A stretch of 64,000 bases of DNA. It comes from an uncultured Alistipes sp. GTDB lineage: Bacteria; Bacteroidota; Bacteroidia; Bacteroidales; Rikenellaceae. Positions 1 to 9,833 of the stretch are shown piece after piece. The DNA lies in assembly GCF_963931675.1 (NCBI RefSeq), contig NZ_OZ007039.1:3199806-3263805 (forward strand), read 5' to 3'. Position numbers and translations under genes: made by a program. The notes beneath the pieces were generated by a model, which saw only the letters and a program-made list of their open reading frames with translations, was not told the origin of the DNA and did not search any database. Numbering within the stretch: the first letter of the stretch is position 1; each line of letters opens with the position of its first letter.

Positions 1-1
1 C

Positions 2-457
2 TACCAGCGGTTGATCCTCACCGAGAAGCACCCCACGGAGCCCAATACGATCATCCTTCACGACTTCCTCTACGACGGCTATGACGTCACCATGCGGCTG
101 ACGAACGACGACCCCATGGAACCCGTCATCGAAATGGACGAGGATCAGGTCCTCAGCGATGAACAGACCGTCTTCGGGCAGATCAATGCCGACAACAAGA
201 TCCTGGGTACCGTGAGCCCCTATTACGACTCTTACTACAATACGTGCCAAAAATACGCATCCATCTGGCTGTACGTCTATCTGAAAGACCTCGGAACGAT
301 GGTGGGAACGGTCGGACATTACTACAATGTCCTGGAATGGGTATCGCTCGAAGAGGCCGTGCGGCTGAAAATCGAAAACAACATGTCGGGGGCTCGGGAC
401 CCCAGAGACGATCCGGATTATCCCCGCAACAATCAGGGCAACGCGGATCGGGAATAA
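2..457 (+). CDS. C-terminal part of an unrecognised protein (5' end outside window)
   Basis: An open frame runs in from the left edge and stops at 457, so only about 151 C-terminal residues are present. I do not recognise the family. The piece is acidic and rich in Tyr and Asp, has no membrane segment, and ends in a polar low-complexity tail rich in Asn, Asp and Arg. A TTG at 11 could be read as a start, but the frame is open to position 2 and has no leader or signal peptide there, so truncation by the window edge is more likely. It lies 61 bases upstream of a lipoprotein gene on the same strand and heads a run of surface-type lipoproteins, so a cell-surface or periplasmic role is plausible but is inferred from context only. 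Confidence 0.6.
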   Translation, partial: YQRLILTEKHPTEPNTIILHDFLYDGYDVTMRLTNDDPMEPVIEMDEDQVLSDEQTVFGQINADNKILGTVSPYYDSYYNTCQKYASIWLYVYLKDLGTMVGTVGHYYNVLEWVSLEEAVRLKIENNMSGARDPRDDPDYPRNNQGNADRE

Positions 458-518
458 CATGCGAACGATTCAAAAATCCCATTCTCTTTAATTATAGTAC
501 AACTAAACGCAATGTCTT

Positions 519-2198
519 ATGAAAACCAAGATTTTACACTGGACATCGGTTCTGTTGGCAAGTTCGGCCCTGCTGCTCTCCGCCTGCTCGGAGGACAACG
601 GCAAAGACACGAGTGATCCTACCCCCGTATTCCCGGATATGGCCACACTGAACATCCCGGCGGGTGAGACCTCCTGCAACGTCTCATTCACCCCCAATAT
701 GGACTGGACCGTGAGCATCCCGACCGATGCCGAAACCTCGGAGTGGTTCAAACTGAGCGACGGCGTCGTAGAGACCTCCTCGATCTCGGGCAAGGCCAGC
801 ACCGAACCCGTCACCATCCAGGTAATCACGACCAACCAGGATGTCTATGACGAGACCCCCTCGTGCGAAGTGTCGCTCACCATGGGCGGACAGACCCAGG
901 TCATCGCCAAGGTTACCCGTCAGACCGCCGCACGCGAATTCGACATCTATCTGTCGGGATTCCTCACGGACGAGGGTACGCAGGAGGCGTATGACTTCTC
1001 CTTCGAATACAGCGAAACCCCGGTTGCCAAATACACGGAGAGCAGCGCGCCCGAAGTGGCCCCCGAGGGAGCCCCGGAGTTGATCTGGTTCACCGGAAAG
1101 ACCGGATACATGCAGGTATTCAAGGCGGAGAGCAACTTCGAGTGGCTCGCCTCGACCCCCGACTGGCTCACCTATACGCCACGTCCCCAGGAGGGCGAGT
1201 ACTTCGTCACGGCCGACTTCGCACAGATCACCGAACAGGAGATCAACGGTGCCATCGGCATGATCGACTTCTATGACAGCAACATCGACCCCGCTACGGA
1301 TCCGGGCAACAACGCCCACAACCGCTACTGCTTCGTCCTGCCCGATTTGACCAAGGTAGTCCGCAACGGCTCGGGCGCAGCAACCGCTGCCTTCTCGTTC
1401 AATGCCGAAGGGTATGCCGTCGATTCCAACGGTACGGTCAGCGAAGAAAAGTCGAGCAAAGGAAGTTTGTACAGCACCAAAGACGTGGAATTCTTTATCG
1501 GTGAAAAGAATGGCGGATGGTATTGGGGCTACAAGGCATCCGAGCACGATTGGGTAACTATCAAGGATTCGTGGGATGAGAACGGCAGTGCCTTCCAGCT
1601 GCACGACTATACTGTCAGCGTCAAGGCCAACGAGGGTGAAACCCGCGATGTGCTCGTAATTGCCCTGCCGAAGGCCATGGCCGATAACCTGAACAATATA
1701 GGAGGCCCGGATGCCATGTTCGGCGACGGAAGTGCGCTGCTGCCCGAATACGAGCCCTATCTGATCGCTACGATCGAGCAGGAGGGTGAAGGCGGAGGCG
1801 GAAGCGACGACGGATTCTTCATCTCGGAGAGTGAAAACAACCAGATGTATCAACCACTGGGTTACTATACGTTTGAGGATCTGACCAACGGAGATCCCGA
1901 TGCCGATGAGGACATCGCCAACAACTGGGATGTTATCGCAGCCGGAGGCAAACTGTACCGATTGACCTATAAATCTTTCGACCTGATGGGAAGCATCTCT
2001 TTCCTGTTGAACGGAGAATACGCCAACATCATAGCCTCATCGACGGGGAATTGGCTGGGTACCGAATCCTATGACAACGAAATCTATGTCACCATGGATG
2101 CTTCAGGCAATACGTACACCGGCGGTCAGGGATTCATCCGCATTTACGACTCGAACTATAACCAGCTGGCCTGCATCATCTGCATCCGAGAATTCTGA
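519..2198 (+). CDS. surface lipoprotein with BACON-like N-terminal region (DUF5003-like)
   Basis: A 559-residue lipoprotein. The N-terminus is a type II signal peptide ending LLLSAC with the lipid cysteine at about residue 23, followed by SEDNGKD; acidic residues just after the cysteine match the Bacteroidota surface-export signal. Residues of about 40-135 read as a beta-rich BACON/Ig-like module (phrases such as NMDWTVSIP and VTRQTA are typical). The middle and C-terminal parts are acidic, rich in Trp, Tyr and Gly, and resemble DUF5003-type proteins; a Gly-rich linker (GEGGGGSDDG) separates a last domain of about 130 residues. No catalytic motif is visible. A strong hairpin follows the gene. 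It belongs to the co-directional lipoprotein cluster and is probably an outer-surface binding or structural protein. The family name is a tentative recognition. Confidence 0.65.
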   Translation: MKTKILHWTSVLLASSALLLSACSEDNGKDTSDPTPVFPDMATLNIPAGETSCNVSFTPNMDWTVSIPTDAETSEWFKLSDGVVETSSISGKASTEPVTIQVITTNQDVYDETPSCEVSLTMGGQTQVIAKVTRQTAAREFDIYLSGFLTDEGTQEAYDFSFEYSETPVAKYTESSAPEVAPEGAPELIWFTGKTGYMQVFKAESNFEWLASTPDWLTYTPRPQEGEYFVTADFAQITEQEINGAIGMIDFYDSNIDPATDPGNNAHNRYCFVLPDLTKVVRNGSGAATAAFSFNAEGYAVDSNGTVSEEKSSKGSLYSTKDVEFFIGEKNGGWYWGYKASEHDWVTIKDSWDENGSAFQLHDYTVSVKANEGETRDVLVIALPKAMADNLNNIGGPDAMFGDGSALLPEYEPYLIATIEQEGEGGGGSDDGFFISESENNQMYQPLGYYTFEDLTNGDPDADEDIANNWDVIAAGGKLYRLTYKSFDLMGSISFLLNGEYANIIASSTGNWLGTESYDNEIYVTMDASGNTYTGGQGFIRIYDSNYNQLACIICIREF

Positions 2199-2212
2199 CA
2201 CCGACAGAAAGC

Positions 2213-2251
2213 AAAACAGGGCCCCGTTGAATGGGGCGGGGCCCCTGTTTT
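2213..2251 (+). terminator. intrinsic terminator after the first complete lipoprotein gene
   Basis: A GC-rich hairpin, with arms around ACAGGGCCCC and GGGGCCCCTGT, is flanked by A-rich and T-rich ends. It separates the 519-2198 gene from the next lipoprotein, which probably has its own promoter or depends on read-through. Confidence 0.7.
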
Positions 2252-2292
2252 CAAAAACTATAATTAAAGAGTTTACAAGACATTAGTTTTCC

Positions 2293-5049
2293 ATGAAACT
2301 TTTCAATTTCAAAACCATATTCGCCTTCGCCGCAGGTTGTGCCGCACTCTGCTCCGCAGCCTGTTCCGACGACGACGGTATCGACAACCGCGAAAGGGAC
2401 TACGGATACATCCAGTTCAAAATCTACAAGGAGGCCTCCTATCCCGGAGCTCCCGCCTCGCAGTCCCGGGCCGTTGTCGATGAACTCGATTACCTGCATG
2501 CCGCCCGGAAACTGAGCGTCGAACTCCGATCCGGAAATACATCCATCGTGCAGACCATGGTCCTCAGCGCCGCCGACAACCAAAGCGCCGAATTCGGCCT
2601 GCGCAGCGACAAGCTCCAGCTCCTGGCCGGAGAGTACCAGATCGTATCCTTCAGCCTCTACGACGTGGACGATGAAGAGATTTACCGCGGTACGCCCGAC
2701 CACTCCAATAACAACAATATCGTAAATATCGTCGCAGGCGGCCTGACCGTCCACGACCTCACGGCCAATGTCGCCCCCCGCGGCAAGGTCCGCTTCAACC
2801 TGATCAAGGACATTTCACAGCTCACCGGCGAGTGGAAATCCCGCGCCTCCTCGCGAAACCGGGAGTATACCTTCGACGAAATCGCCTATTTCGACGTCAC
2901 CGTCCACAAGGTGAACTCCGACGAACAGGAGATCACCTTCACCTACCTGGAGTCCACCTTCTCGATCCACTTCGACGAGGAGGACCGCGAAAGCGACGAC
3001 TTCGGGTATCAGACCTCGTCGATCACCTGCGACTCGCTCCTCTCGCTCCCCGCCGCAACCTACGAAATCACCGGGTTCGTCACCTACGACTCCAACAAAC
3101 TCGTGCTCGAATCCCACACCGGAGAGGAGTTCCCCGACAGCAACTTCACCGTCACGGACAACGAGACCGTCGATGCCGAAGTCCCCGTAACCCTCTACGA
3201 GGCCGACGAGTACATTCAGGACGGATACGCCCTGAAGGCCATCTGGGAGGCCCTCGACGGCGAAAACTGGTACTACGGAGGTCAGACCTACGCCAAGGGC
3301 TGCAACTGGGACTTCAACAAGTCCCCCGACCTCTGGACCACCCAGCCCGGTGTCGAGGTGCACTCCAACGGCCGCGTGGCCAAACTCGTGCTGAGCGAGT
3401 TCGGGATCAGCGGCGACATGCCCGCAGCCCTGGGCCAGCTCACCGAGCTCGTCGAGCTCTATCTCGGTACGCACAACGACATGAACACCGGAACCTACGA
3501 CCCGATGCTCGACCAGTCGAAGTCGCTCGAAGACCGGAACCGAAACCGGATGGAGTACAACCGCCAATATCTGGCCGCTACGCACATCCAGCCCCAGATG
3601 TCCTACCCCTGCGCCCTGGCCCTCAAGGAGCACAGCCTCACAAGCCCGGCCATGTACCTCTACGAACAGGGGTATACCGAAGACCAGATCTTCGACCGGA
3701 AAACCGGAAAACAACTCGAAATCCAGCCCAAGGATGTCATCGCCGGACGGTTCTGCAACAACCTCACGGGCCTGCCCGACGAAATCGGCAACCTGACCAA
3801 GCTCGAATACCTCTACATCGCCAACAGCCCCATCGCGGAACTCCCTTCGACGATCGGGAAACTGGAGTCCTGCACCCTGTTCGAAGTCTACAACTGCCCC
3901 AACCTCCACGGCCTGCCCGATGAGGTCAAAGAGATGCCCGCCCTGATCCAGGTCAACCTCTCCTGCAACAAGGGCACCGCAGCAAACCCCGGCTGGAGCA
4001 ACGAGGAGATGTTGCAGACCATCCACAATCTGGCTGAAGGCAGCTCGCAGGGCGTCATTCAGATGCTCTACGCCCGCGACAACCTCCTCGAAGAGTTCCC
4101 CTCCGCAGACCTCGCCAAAATGGGACGTCTCGGACTGCTCGACTTGGCCAACAACAAGATCGGATCGACCGGCGACGGCTATATCGACGCCCCGGGCAAC
4201 AACTTCAGACCCGTGGATTTATACCTCGACAACAACCTGATCAAGGGCTTCAGGACCGTCGACCACAACAGCCGCAGGATCTTCTGCAATACCGATGACC
4301 TGGATACCTTCTCGGCGTCGTACAATCAGCTCACGAAGGTCCCCGACATCTTCTCAAGCACCAGCGCGTATTTCCTCTCAAGCGCCAACTTCGCATACAA
4401 CCAGATCGACGGCTTCGAAAACGCCGACGACGGAACCTATCAGGGTATCAACGTCACGACCTTCACCCTCTCGGGCAACCGGATCGAGAAGTACCCCGCC
4501 TGCCTGGCCAAGAGCAACTCGCAGATCAGCTACATCCTGCTGGCCGGTAACGGCATGACGGGATTCGAGGAGGAGTGCTTCACCAGCCCCAAGCCCACCC
4601 ACATGGCCAACCTCATCTCGATCGACCTGACATACAACAGTCTGACGAAATTCCCCAAGGATTTCCATGCCGGATCGCTGCCCTATCTCTACGGAGTCGA
4701 CGTCTCCTACAACAGCTTCGCGTCATTCCCCTGGGAGGCGACCGATGCCATGACCCTGACGGTCTACGCCGTCCGCGGCCAGCGCGATGCAAACGGTAAC
4801 CGCTGCCTGAAGGAGTGGCCTACGGGAATCTACAAGCACACCGGACTGAGAGGGCTCTTCGTCGGCTCGAACGACCTGCGGAAAATCGACGACACGATCT
4901 CCTACCTGATCTACAACCTCGACATCAGCGACAACCCCAACATCACGTTCGATGCCTCGGATATTTGCTACTACTGGCAGGCCGGCGCCTACAACCTGAT
5001 CTACGACAAAACGCAGAATATCATCAACTGTCCCGAAATGCTCGAATAA
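2293..5049 (+). CDS. DUF4458-type leucine-rich-repeat surface lipoprotein
   Basis: A 918-residue lipoprotein. The signal peptide ends CSAAC with the lipid Cys at about residue 24, followed at once by SDDDG, an almost ideal Bacteroidota surface-export signal. Residues of about 30-300 form a beta-rich module like DUF4458 (fibronectin/Ig-like, with DYGYIQFKIYK near the mature N-terminus). From about residue 310 a region like EALDGENWYYGG starts a leucine-rich-repeat domain (repeats such as LPDEIGNLTKLEYLYIANS and LGLLDLANNKI) that continues to the C-terminus near residue 915. LRR folds bind protein ligands, so adhesion or substrate recognition is likely. The stop is 2 bases before the next lipoprotein gene, so the two are translated from one message. 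No enzyme motif is seen. Confidence 0.78.
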   Translation: MKLFNFKTIFAFAAGCAALCSAACSDDDGIDNRERDYGYIQFKIYKEASYPGAPASQSRAVVDELDYLHAARKLSVELRSGNTSIVQTMVLSAADNQSAEFGLRSDKLQLLAGEYQIVSFSLYDVDDEEIYRGTPDHSNNNNIVNIVAGGLTVHDLTANVAPRGKVRFNLIKDISQLTGEWKSRASSRNREYTFDEIAYFDVTVHKVNSDEQEITFTYLESTFSIHFDEEDRESDDFGYQTSSITCDSLLSLPAATYEITGFVTYDSNKLVLESHTGEEFPDSNFTVTDNETVDAEVPVTLYEADEYIQDGYALKAIWEALDGENWYYGGQTYAKGCNWDFNKSPDLWTTQPGVEVHSNGRVAKLVLSEFGISGDMPAALGQLTELVELYLGTHNDMNTGTYDPMLDQSKSLEDRNRNRMEYNRQYLAATHIQPQMSYPCALALKEHSLTSPAMYLYEQGYTEDQIFDRKTGKQLEIQPKDVIAGRFCNNLTGLPDEIGNLTKLEYLYIANSPIAELPSTIGKLESCTLFEVYNCPNLHGLPDEVKEMPALIQVNLSCNKGTAANPGWSNEEMLQTIHNLAEGSSQGVIQMLYARDNLLEEFPSADLAKMGRLGLLDLANNKIGSTGDGYIDAPGNNFRPVDLYLDNNLIKGFRTVDHNSRRIFCNTDDLDTFSASYNQLTKVPDIFSSTSAYFLSSANFAYNQIDGFENADDGTYQGINVTTFTLSGNRIEKYPACLAKSNSQISYILLAGNGMTGFEEECFTSPKPTHMANLISIDLTYNSLTKFPKDFHAGSLPYLYGVDVSYNSFASFPWEATDAMTLTVYAVRGQRDANGNRCLKEWPTGIYKHTGLRGLFVGSNDLRKIDDTISYLIYNLDISDNPNITFDASDICYYWQAGAYNLIYDKTQNIINCPEMLE

Positions 5050-5051
5050 CC

Positions 5052-6815
5052 ATGAAAATACGCAACCATATCGCAACCTCGCTCCTCGCGGCAGCGGCAC
5101 TTCTGGCAGCCTGCTCCACGGACGACGAATCCGTCGCTTTCGGAACCGACACCAACTCGATTTCCATCGATGCCGTCGGAGGTACGAAAAAAATCAAGGT
5201 CTCGGCCAATGAAAACTGGGTCGCCATCTCGAACGTGCCCTGGATCACCGTATCCCCTGCAAACGGATACAAGTCCACGGAGTGCAGCCTGAACATCGAC
5301 TCTGCCATCACGAACACCGTCAGAAACGGCGTCGTGCGTATCGTCAAAACCGGAAACAGCGCCGAATACCAGGAAATCCGAATCGAACAGAAGGGATTCG
5401 ATTACGCCATCACGCTCGACGAGCCGACGGTCAATATCGAAAACTACGCCTCGCTCGACAAACGCTACTTCGACGTCAAGGTCAGGACCAATGTCGATTT
5501 CGACGTCAAGGTCCCCGACGACAAGACCAGCTGGGTGAAGTTCGACCGCTATGACGTCGCACTCGACCACGGGCTCCGCCCGCGCGAGGTCACCATCCGC
5601 TTCAACTGGGGTATCAACTCCGGAGACGAACGCTCCGCCGAAGTCTCCTTCGTCCCCACCTCGGAGAGCAACGTGACCTCCGAAATGCTCGCCCGCAACG
5701 ACAAACTCACCATCGAACAGAGCGCCGCAGAGCCTATCACCCCGAATTCGCGCGAAGGCGACTCCGTGGCCCTGCTCAGCATCGCCCGCACACTCGAAGT
5801 CTGGGCATCCAGTTGGGAAAGCTCCGGCGAAAAAATGGACAACTGGGCCGGCGTAACCCTCTGGGAAGAGGGAATGGAGGGGTATGTCGACTCGCTCAAG
5901 GGCCGTGTCAAGGCCGCCCGCTTCTACATGTTCTCCATCAAGGAGGGGATTCCCTTCGAGGTGAAATACCTCACCGCAGCCGAAGAACTGGAGTTCTACA
6001 GCAACGTCAACACCTTCCAACTCAGCCTCAGCACCGGCCCGTACATCTGCGAACTCAGCCAGCTGAAGCGCCTGACCATCGGTGCATACGGACTGACGGA
6101 ACTCGACGAGAACTTCACCAACCTGCGGAACCTTGAGTACCTCGACCTGAGCAGCAACAACTTCGAGAAGATCCCCGACATCATCAACCCGACGAACTTC
6201 CCGAAGCTCCACGTCCTGCGCATGGCAAACAACCAGCGCCGCCTGGTCTACGATTTGAGCAACAACATCGCCACCGATCTGGGCGGACTCTTCCAGCACA
6301 CGAAGTACAACGCCGACACCAAGAGCTTCGGAGCGTTCCCCGACTGGCTGTTCAAATGGGAGGCCGACGAAGCCGGGGGCGTAACCGGACTCGATACGCT
6401 CATCCTCTCGGTGAACTACCTCCAGGGGGAGATTCCCGACTTCGAGGATGACGAGTCGATACCCGTCTACACCGAGGCTCCCGACTCGCTCAAGGATGCT
6501 GCAGGGGAGTGTATCCTGGTCAAGAACCGGATCAAGCGCGTGATGCCCCAGTTGAGGATGCTCGCCCTGAACCTCAACCGTATGACCGGCGCCCTGCCCG
6601 ACTGGGTGCTCTATCACCCGGCTCTCGACTGGTGGGACCCCTTCACGCTGCTGTTCAACCAGGAAGGAAAGGATGAGCAAGGCAATCTGGCCGGCTTCTC
6701 CAACGAACCCGCGAACATGGACTATTACTACCAGGCCTATCCGAAAAAGAAACTGGCCAACATGACCGATGAAGACGACGCCGAAAACGGCGACGACGCC
6801 GGAACCACGCGATAA
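5052..6815 (+). CDS. BACON and leucine-rich-repeat surface lipoprotein
   Basis: A 587-residue lipoprotein. I chose the ATG at 5052 because it begins a clear lipoprotein signal (ALLAAC, Cys at about residue 21, then STDDES), although the frame is open further upstream inside the previous gene. Residues of about 30-115 are a BACON domain (ISIDAVGGTKKIKVSANENW), and a second beta module covers about 120-225. Residues of about 270-560 contain an LRR-like region (LRNLEYLDLSSNNFEKIPD) with longer insertions. The C-terminus is acidic low-complexity sequence. BACON modules in Bacteroidota are usually glycan- or mucin-associated spacers. It starts 2 bases after the DUF4458/LRR gene and is followed after 15 bases by the protease gene, which suggests one surface complex. 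Confidence 0.75.
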   Translation: MKIRNHIATSLLAAAALLAACSTDDESVAFGTDTNSISIDAVGGTKKIKVSANENWVAISNVPWITVSPANGYKSTECSLNIDSAITNTVRNGVVRIVKTGNSAEYQEIRIEQKGFDYAITLDEPTVNIENYASLDKRYFDVKVRTNVDFDVKVPDDKTSWVKFDRYDVALDHGLRPREVTIRFNWGINSGDERSAEVSFVPTSESNVTSEMLARNDKLTIEQSAAEPITPNSREGDSVALLSIARTLEVWASSWESSGEKMDNWAGVTLWEEGMEGYVDSLKGRVKAARFYMFSIKEGIPFEVKYLTAAEELEFYSNVNTFQLSLSTGPYICELSQLKRLTIGAYGLTELDENFTNLRNLEYLDLSSNNFEKIPDIINPTNFPKLHVLRMANNQRRLVYDLSNNIATDLGGLFQHTKYNADTKSFGAFPDWLFKWEADEAGGVTGLDTLILSVNYLQGEIPDFEDDESIPVYTEAPDSLKDAAGECILVKNRIKRVMPQLRMLALNLNRMTGALPDWVLYHPALDWWDPFTLLFNQEGKDEQGNLAGFSNEPANMDYYYQAYPKKKLANMTDEDDAENGDDAGTTR

Positions 6816-6830
6816 TAACGATTCGACAAG

Positions 6831-8975
6831 ATGAAAATGAACAAATATCTCATATCGGCCTTCGGCGCCCTGTCGCTGATCGCCTTCAATGCCTGCTCAA
6901 CCGAAGACCTCGCAGAACCCTCCGTTTCCACCGGCTCCGAATCCGCATCGGAGCCCGCGGAGATGGCCGGAGAGGTCATCGTGAAGTTCGATGCCGCGGT
7001 GAGCGACATGCTCGACGAACGCGGCCTGGCCCAAACCCGAAGCGGGGCTCCCGCCACACGCAGCGGAATCTACTCCGTGGACGAAGTCCTCGACATGCTC
7101 GGCGAATGCGAGCTGGAACGCATTTTCCCGGTAGACGCCCTCCACGAGGAGCGCACACGCGAGGCCGGGCTCCATCTGTGGTATGTAGTCCGCTTCAGCG
7201 ACAAGTACAGCGTCGAGGAGGTCGTCGACCGGCTTTCGGCCCTCGGCGAGGTGCAGACCGCAACGCCCAACCGCACCATCAAACGCGCCTACCGCACCGA
7301 CCGCAAGCCCGTCCCCTTCCCCAAGAGGCTGCTCAACGCCCCGGCAACCCGCGCCGACGGCGAGAACGGGTACGTCTACAACGACCATCTCCTGAAATGG
7401 GAGTGGCACATCATCAACCGCGGCTACAAGGATTACTTCATCATCGATCCGGAGGAGGACCCCGAAGTGGCCAAAGCCAAATTCAAGGTCGGTGCCGATG
7501 TCAACTGCGAAAAGGCCTGGGAACGCTCGACGGGCGATCCGTCGATCGTCGTGGCCGTGCTCGACGAGGGTATCTACTGGCGTCACCCCGACCTGATCAA
7601 CAACATGTGGATCAACGAGGGCGAAACCTACGGGGCTCGTGAAGACAACGACGGGAACGGCTATGCCGGAGACTACTACGGATACGACTTCGTCAACAAC
7701 ACCGGAATCATCTCGTGCGACGCCTCGGCCGACACGGGACACGGCACGCACGTAGCCGGTGTCATCGCCGCCCGCAACAACAACGGAATCGGAATCGCCT
7801 CCATCGCCGGAGGTACGGAAGAGGAGCCCGGAGTCAAGATCATGTCGTGCCAGATCTTCTCCGGAAGCGCGTCCAGCAACACCATCAACCTGGCCCGCGC
7901 CTTCAAGTATGCCGCCGACAACGGTGCCGTCATCCTGCAGTGCAGCTGGGGATACACATCCAGCGCGGCCAACGGATATGAAAACACCCCGGGCTTCGCG
8001 ACCCAGGAGGAGTGGGAGGCAGCCTGCCCGCTGGAAAAGGCGTCGCTCGACTACTTCGTCTACAACGCCGGATCGCCAAACGGCCCCATCGAAGGCGGTA
8101 TTCCCATCTTCTCCTCGGGAAACGAATACGCCCCCGCGGCCGGATTCCCCGGAGCCGCCGAGTACTGCATCTCCGTGAACTCCATCGCCGGCGACTACAC
8201 CATCTCAACCTTCTCGAACTACGGGACCTTCTCGGACATCGCGGCCCCGGGCGGTGACCAGGACTACTACTTCGACTATGTCGACATCCGCGAAGACGGG
8301 GAGAAGGACCCGTCGGCCCCGGAGTATACCGCAGCCCGCGGTGCCGTGGGATGCGTGCTCTCGACCCTGCCCCCGCAGGTCAGCGACGACACCTGCTACG
8401 GCTACATGGAGGGTACCTCGATGGCTTGTCCTCACGTTTCGGGTGTGGCCGCCCTGGGACTCTCGTATGCCGCCCAGCTGCGCAAGCACTTCACGGCTGC
8501 CGAATTCCGCAAACTGATCGTCGAGAGCGTCACCCCCATCGACGAGTACCTCACCGGCGACAAGAAGTACTACCACTATGTGACCGACCTGGGCAAAACC
8601 TATCCCAGAATCATAGAGATGTCGCAATACGCCGGCAAAAGCGGAGGTCTCGTCAATGCCGACAAGCTTCTGGCCGCCGTCGAAAACGAATCGGCCGGCA
8701 CGGCGGTCTCCTTCCCGAACATCTACCTCGGAATCGGCGAGGAAAACAAGGTGATCGAGACCCCGGCCCGCTACTTCGTCAACGGAGAATCGCTGACCTA
8801 CACCCTTACGATCGAAAACACCGCGATCGCTTCGGGCAAGATCGAAAACGGCAAGGCCGTATTCACCGGTCTGGCCGAAGGTGCCACCCCGGCATCCATC
8901 AAGGCCAGCAACGGTGAGACCCATTCGTTCAACATCACCGTCCGCAAGTCGGCCAACGGAAGCGGCTGGCTCTAA
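6831..8975 (+). CDS. S8 family (subtilisin-like) serine protease lipoprotein
   Basis: A 714-residue secreted protease. The lipoprotein signal ends IAFNAC (Cys at about 22) followed by STEDLAE, so it is probably displayed on the outer surface. Residues of about 45-150 look like an inhibitor-type prodomain (EVIVKFDAAV to TATPNRTIKRAY, fervidolysin-like). The subtilase domain has the full triad: Asp245 in VAVLDEGI, His304 in GHGTHVAGVIA and Ser530 in GTSMACPHVSGVAAL. Large insertions between the His and Ser blocks are typical of Bacteroidota S8 lipoproteins. Residues after about 600 form a C-terminal beta domain of unknown role. It probably cleaves extracellular proteins or matures its LRR neighbours; that link is inferred from gene order. 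Confidence 0.9.
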   Translation: MKMNKYLISAFGALSLIAFNACSTEDLAEPSVSTGSESASEPAEMAGEVIVKFDAAVSDMLDERGLAQTRSGAPATRSGIYSVDEVLDMLGECELERIFPVDALHEERTREAGLHLWYVVRFSDKYSVEEVVDRLSALGEVQTATPNRTIKRAYRTDRKPVPFPKRLLNAPATRADGENGYVYNDHLLKWEWHIINRGYKDYFIIDPEEDPEVAKAKFKVGADVNCEKAWERSTGDPSIVVAVLDEGIYWRHPDLINNMWINEGETYGAREDNDGNGYAGDYYGYDFVNNTGIISCDASADTGHGTHVAGVIAARNNNGIGIASIAGGTEEEPGVKIMSCQIFSGSASSNTINLARAFKYAADNGAVILQCSWGYTSSAANGYENTPGFATQEEWEAACPLEKASLDYFVYNAGSPNGPIEGGIPIFSSGNEYAPAAGFPGAAEYCISVNSIAGDYTISTFSNYGTFSDIAAPGGDQDYYFDYVDIREDGEKDPSAPEYTAARGAVGCVLSTLPPQVSDDTCYGYMEGTSMACPHVSGVAALGLSYAAQLRKHFTAAEFRKLIVESVTPIDEYLTGDKKYYHYVTDLGKTYPRIIEMSQYAGKSGGLVNADKLLAAVENESAGTAVSFPNIYLGIGEENKVIETPARYFVNGESLTYTLTIENTAIASGKIENGKAVFTGLAEGATPASIKASNGETHSFNITVRKSANGSGWL

Positions 8976-8993
8976 CAGCCCGAAGAAAAAACC

Positions 8994-9824
8994 ATGCTGC
9001 ACCAAGGCTTCATACGTTACGTACTGGTCCTGCTCGGGACGGCGGCGGCACTCGTCGCCGCACGTCCCGCCCGGGGGCAGTTCCACATCGTCCCGCGTGA
9101 GCGCCTCGACAGCATGGCACAACCCGCACTGGCCCATGGTGCACAGGCAATGCGTTTCGACCGCACGCGGATCGAAACCGGAGCTATCGGCGAGGACGAC
9201 GGCCCGAAAAGTTTCGTCTTCACGTGGCGGAACACCGGCGACAAACCCCTGGTCATCACCCGGGTGAAGACCACCTGCGGATGCGCCGTCCCGACCTGCG
9301 GAAAACGGCCGGTCAAACCCGGCGAAACGGACTCCGTGACGGTGACCTACCACCCCAAAGGGCATCCGGGACGCTTCGTGAGGAAGATTTTCATCTTCAC
9401 GCAGCTCGCCGGGAATGCCCCCTCGGCGACCCTCGAACTCGCCGGTGAGGTCATCCCCTCGGCCCGTCCGACCTACGCCTATCCGCACGCCCACGGAAAC
9501 CTGCTCCTCAAGCAGGAGGAGATCCGGATCGAAGGGACTCGCCCCCAGGTCGAAACCATCGAGTGCCTCAACGGCGGGAACGACACCCTGCGGGTGCGGA
9601 TCGATACCCGGATCCTGCCCCCCTGCGTCCGGGCCCGATTCGCCCCGGAGACCCTCCCGCCCGGAGGGGTCGGGGAACTGACCGTGCGGTTCGACCCCGC
9701 GGCCGGGAAAGCCCCCGGGCGCATTCCGCTCTTCCTGCGGGGACTGGGGCTTCAGCCCGGGCAGAGCTCCGTCATGGTCCGCATCGCCGCACCCTACAAC
9801 GATTCCAAAACCGCGAATAACTGA
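8994..9824 (+). CDS. DUF1573 domain periplasmic protein
   Basis: A 276-residue protein with an N-terminal hydrophobic signal segment (VLVLLGTAAALVAA), no lipobox and a cleavage site probably near RPARG. Residues of about 50-150 are a DUF1573 immunoglobulin-like domain (ETGAIGEDDGPKSFVFTWRN, then TRVKTTCGCAVPTC), a family widespread in Bacteroidota with no settled function. A second beta domain of the same general type follows at about 165-265. The cysteine cluster CGCAVPTC is a hallmark of the family. It sits 18 bases after the protease gene and 9 bases before the lipocalin-like gene, so it is co-transcribed with the surface cluster. A second, shorter DUF1573 gene occurs at 63105-63545. Confidence 0.8.
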   Translation: MLHQGFIRYVLVLLGTAAALVAARPARGQFHIVPRERLDSMAQPALAHGAQAMRFDRTRIETGAIGEDDGPKSFVFTWRNTGDKPLVITRVKTTCGCAVPTCGKRPVKPGETDSVTVTYHPKGHPGRFVRKIFIFTQLAGNAPSATLELAGEVIPSARPTYAYPHAHGNLLLKQEEIRIEGTRPQVETIECLNGGNDTLRVRIDTRILPPCVRARFAPETLPPGGVGELTVRFDPAAGKAPGRIPLFLRGLGLQPGQSSVMVRIAAPYNDSKTANN

Positions 9825-9833
9825 TTAAAAAAT

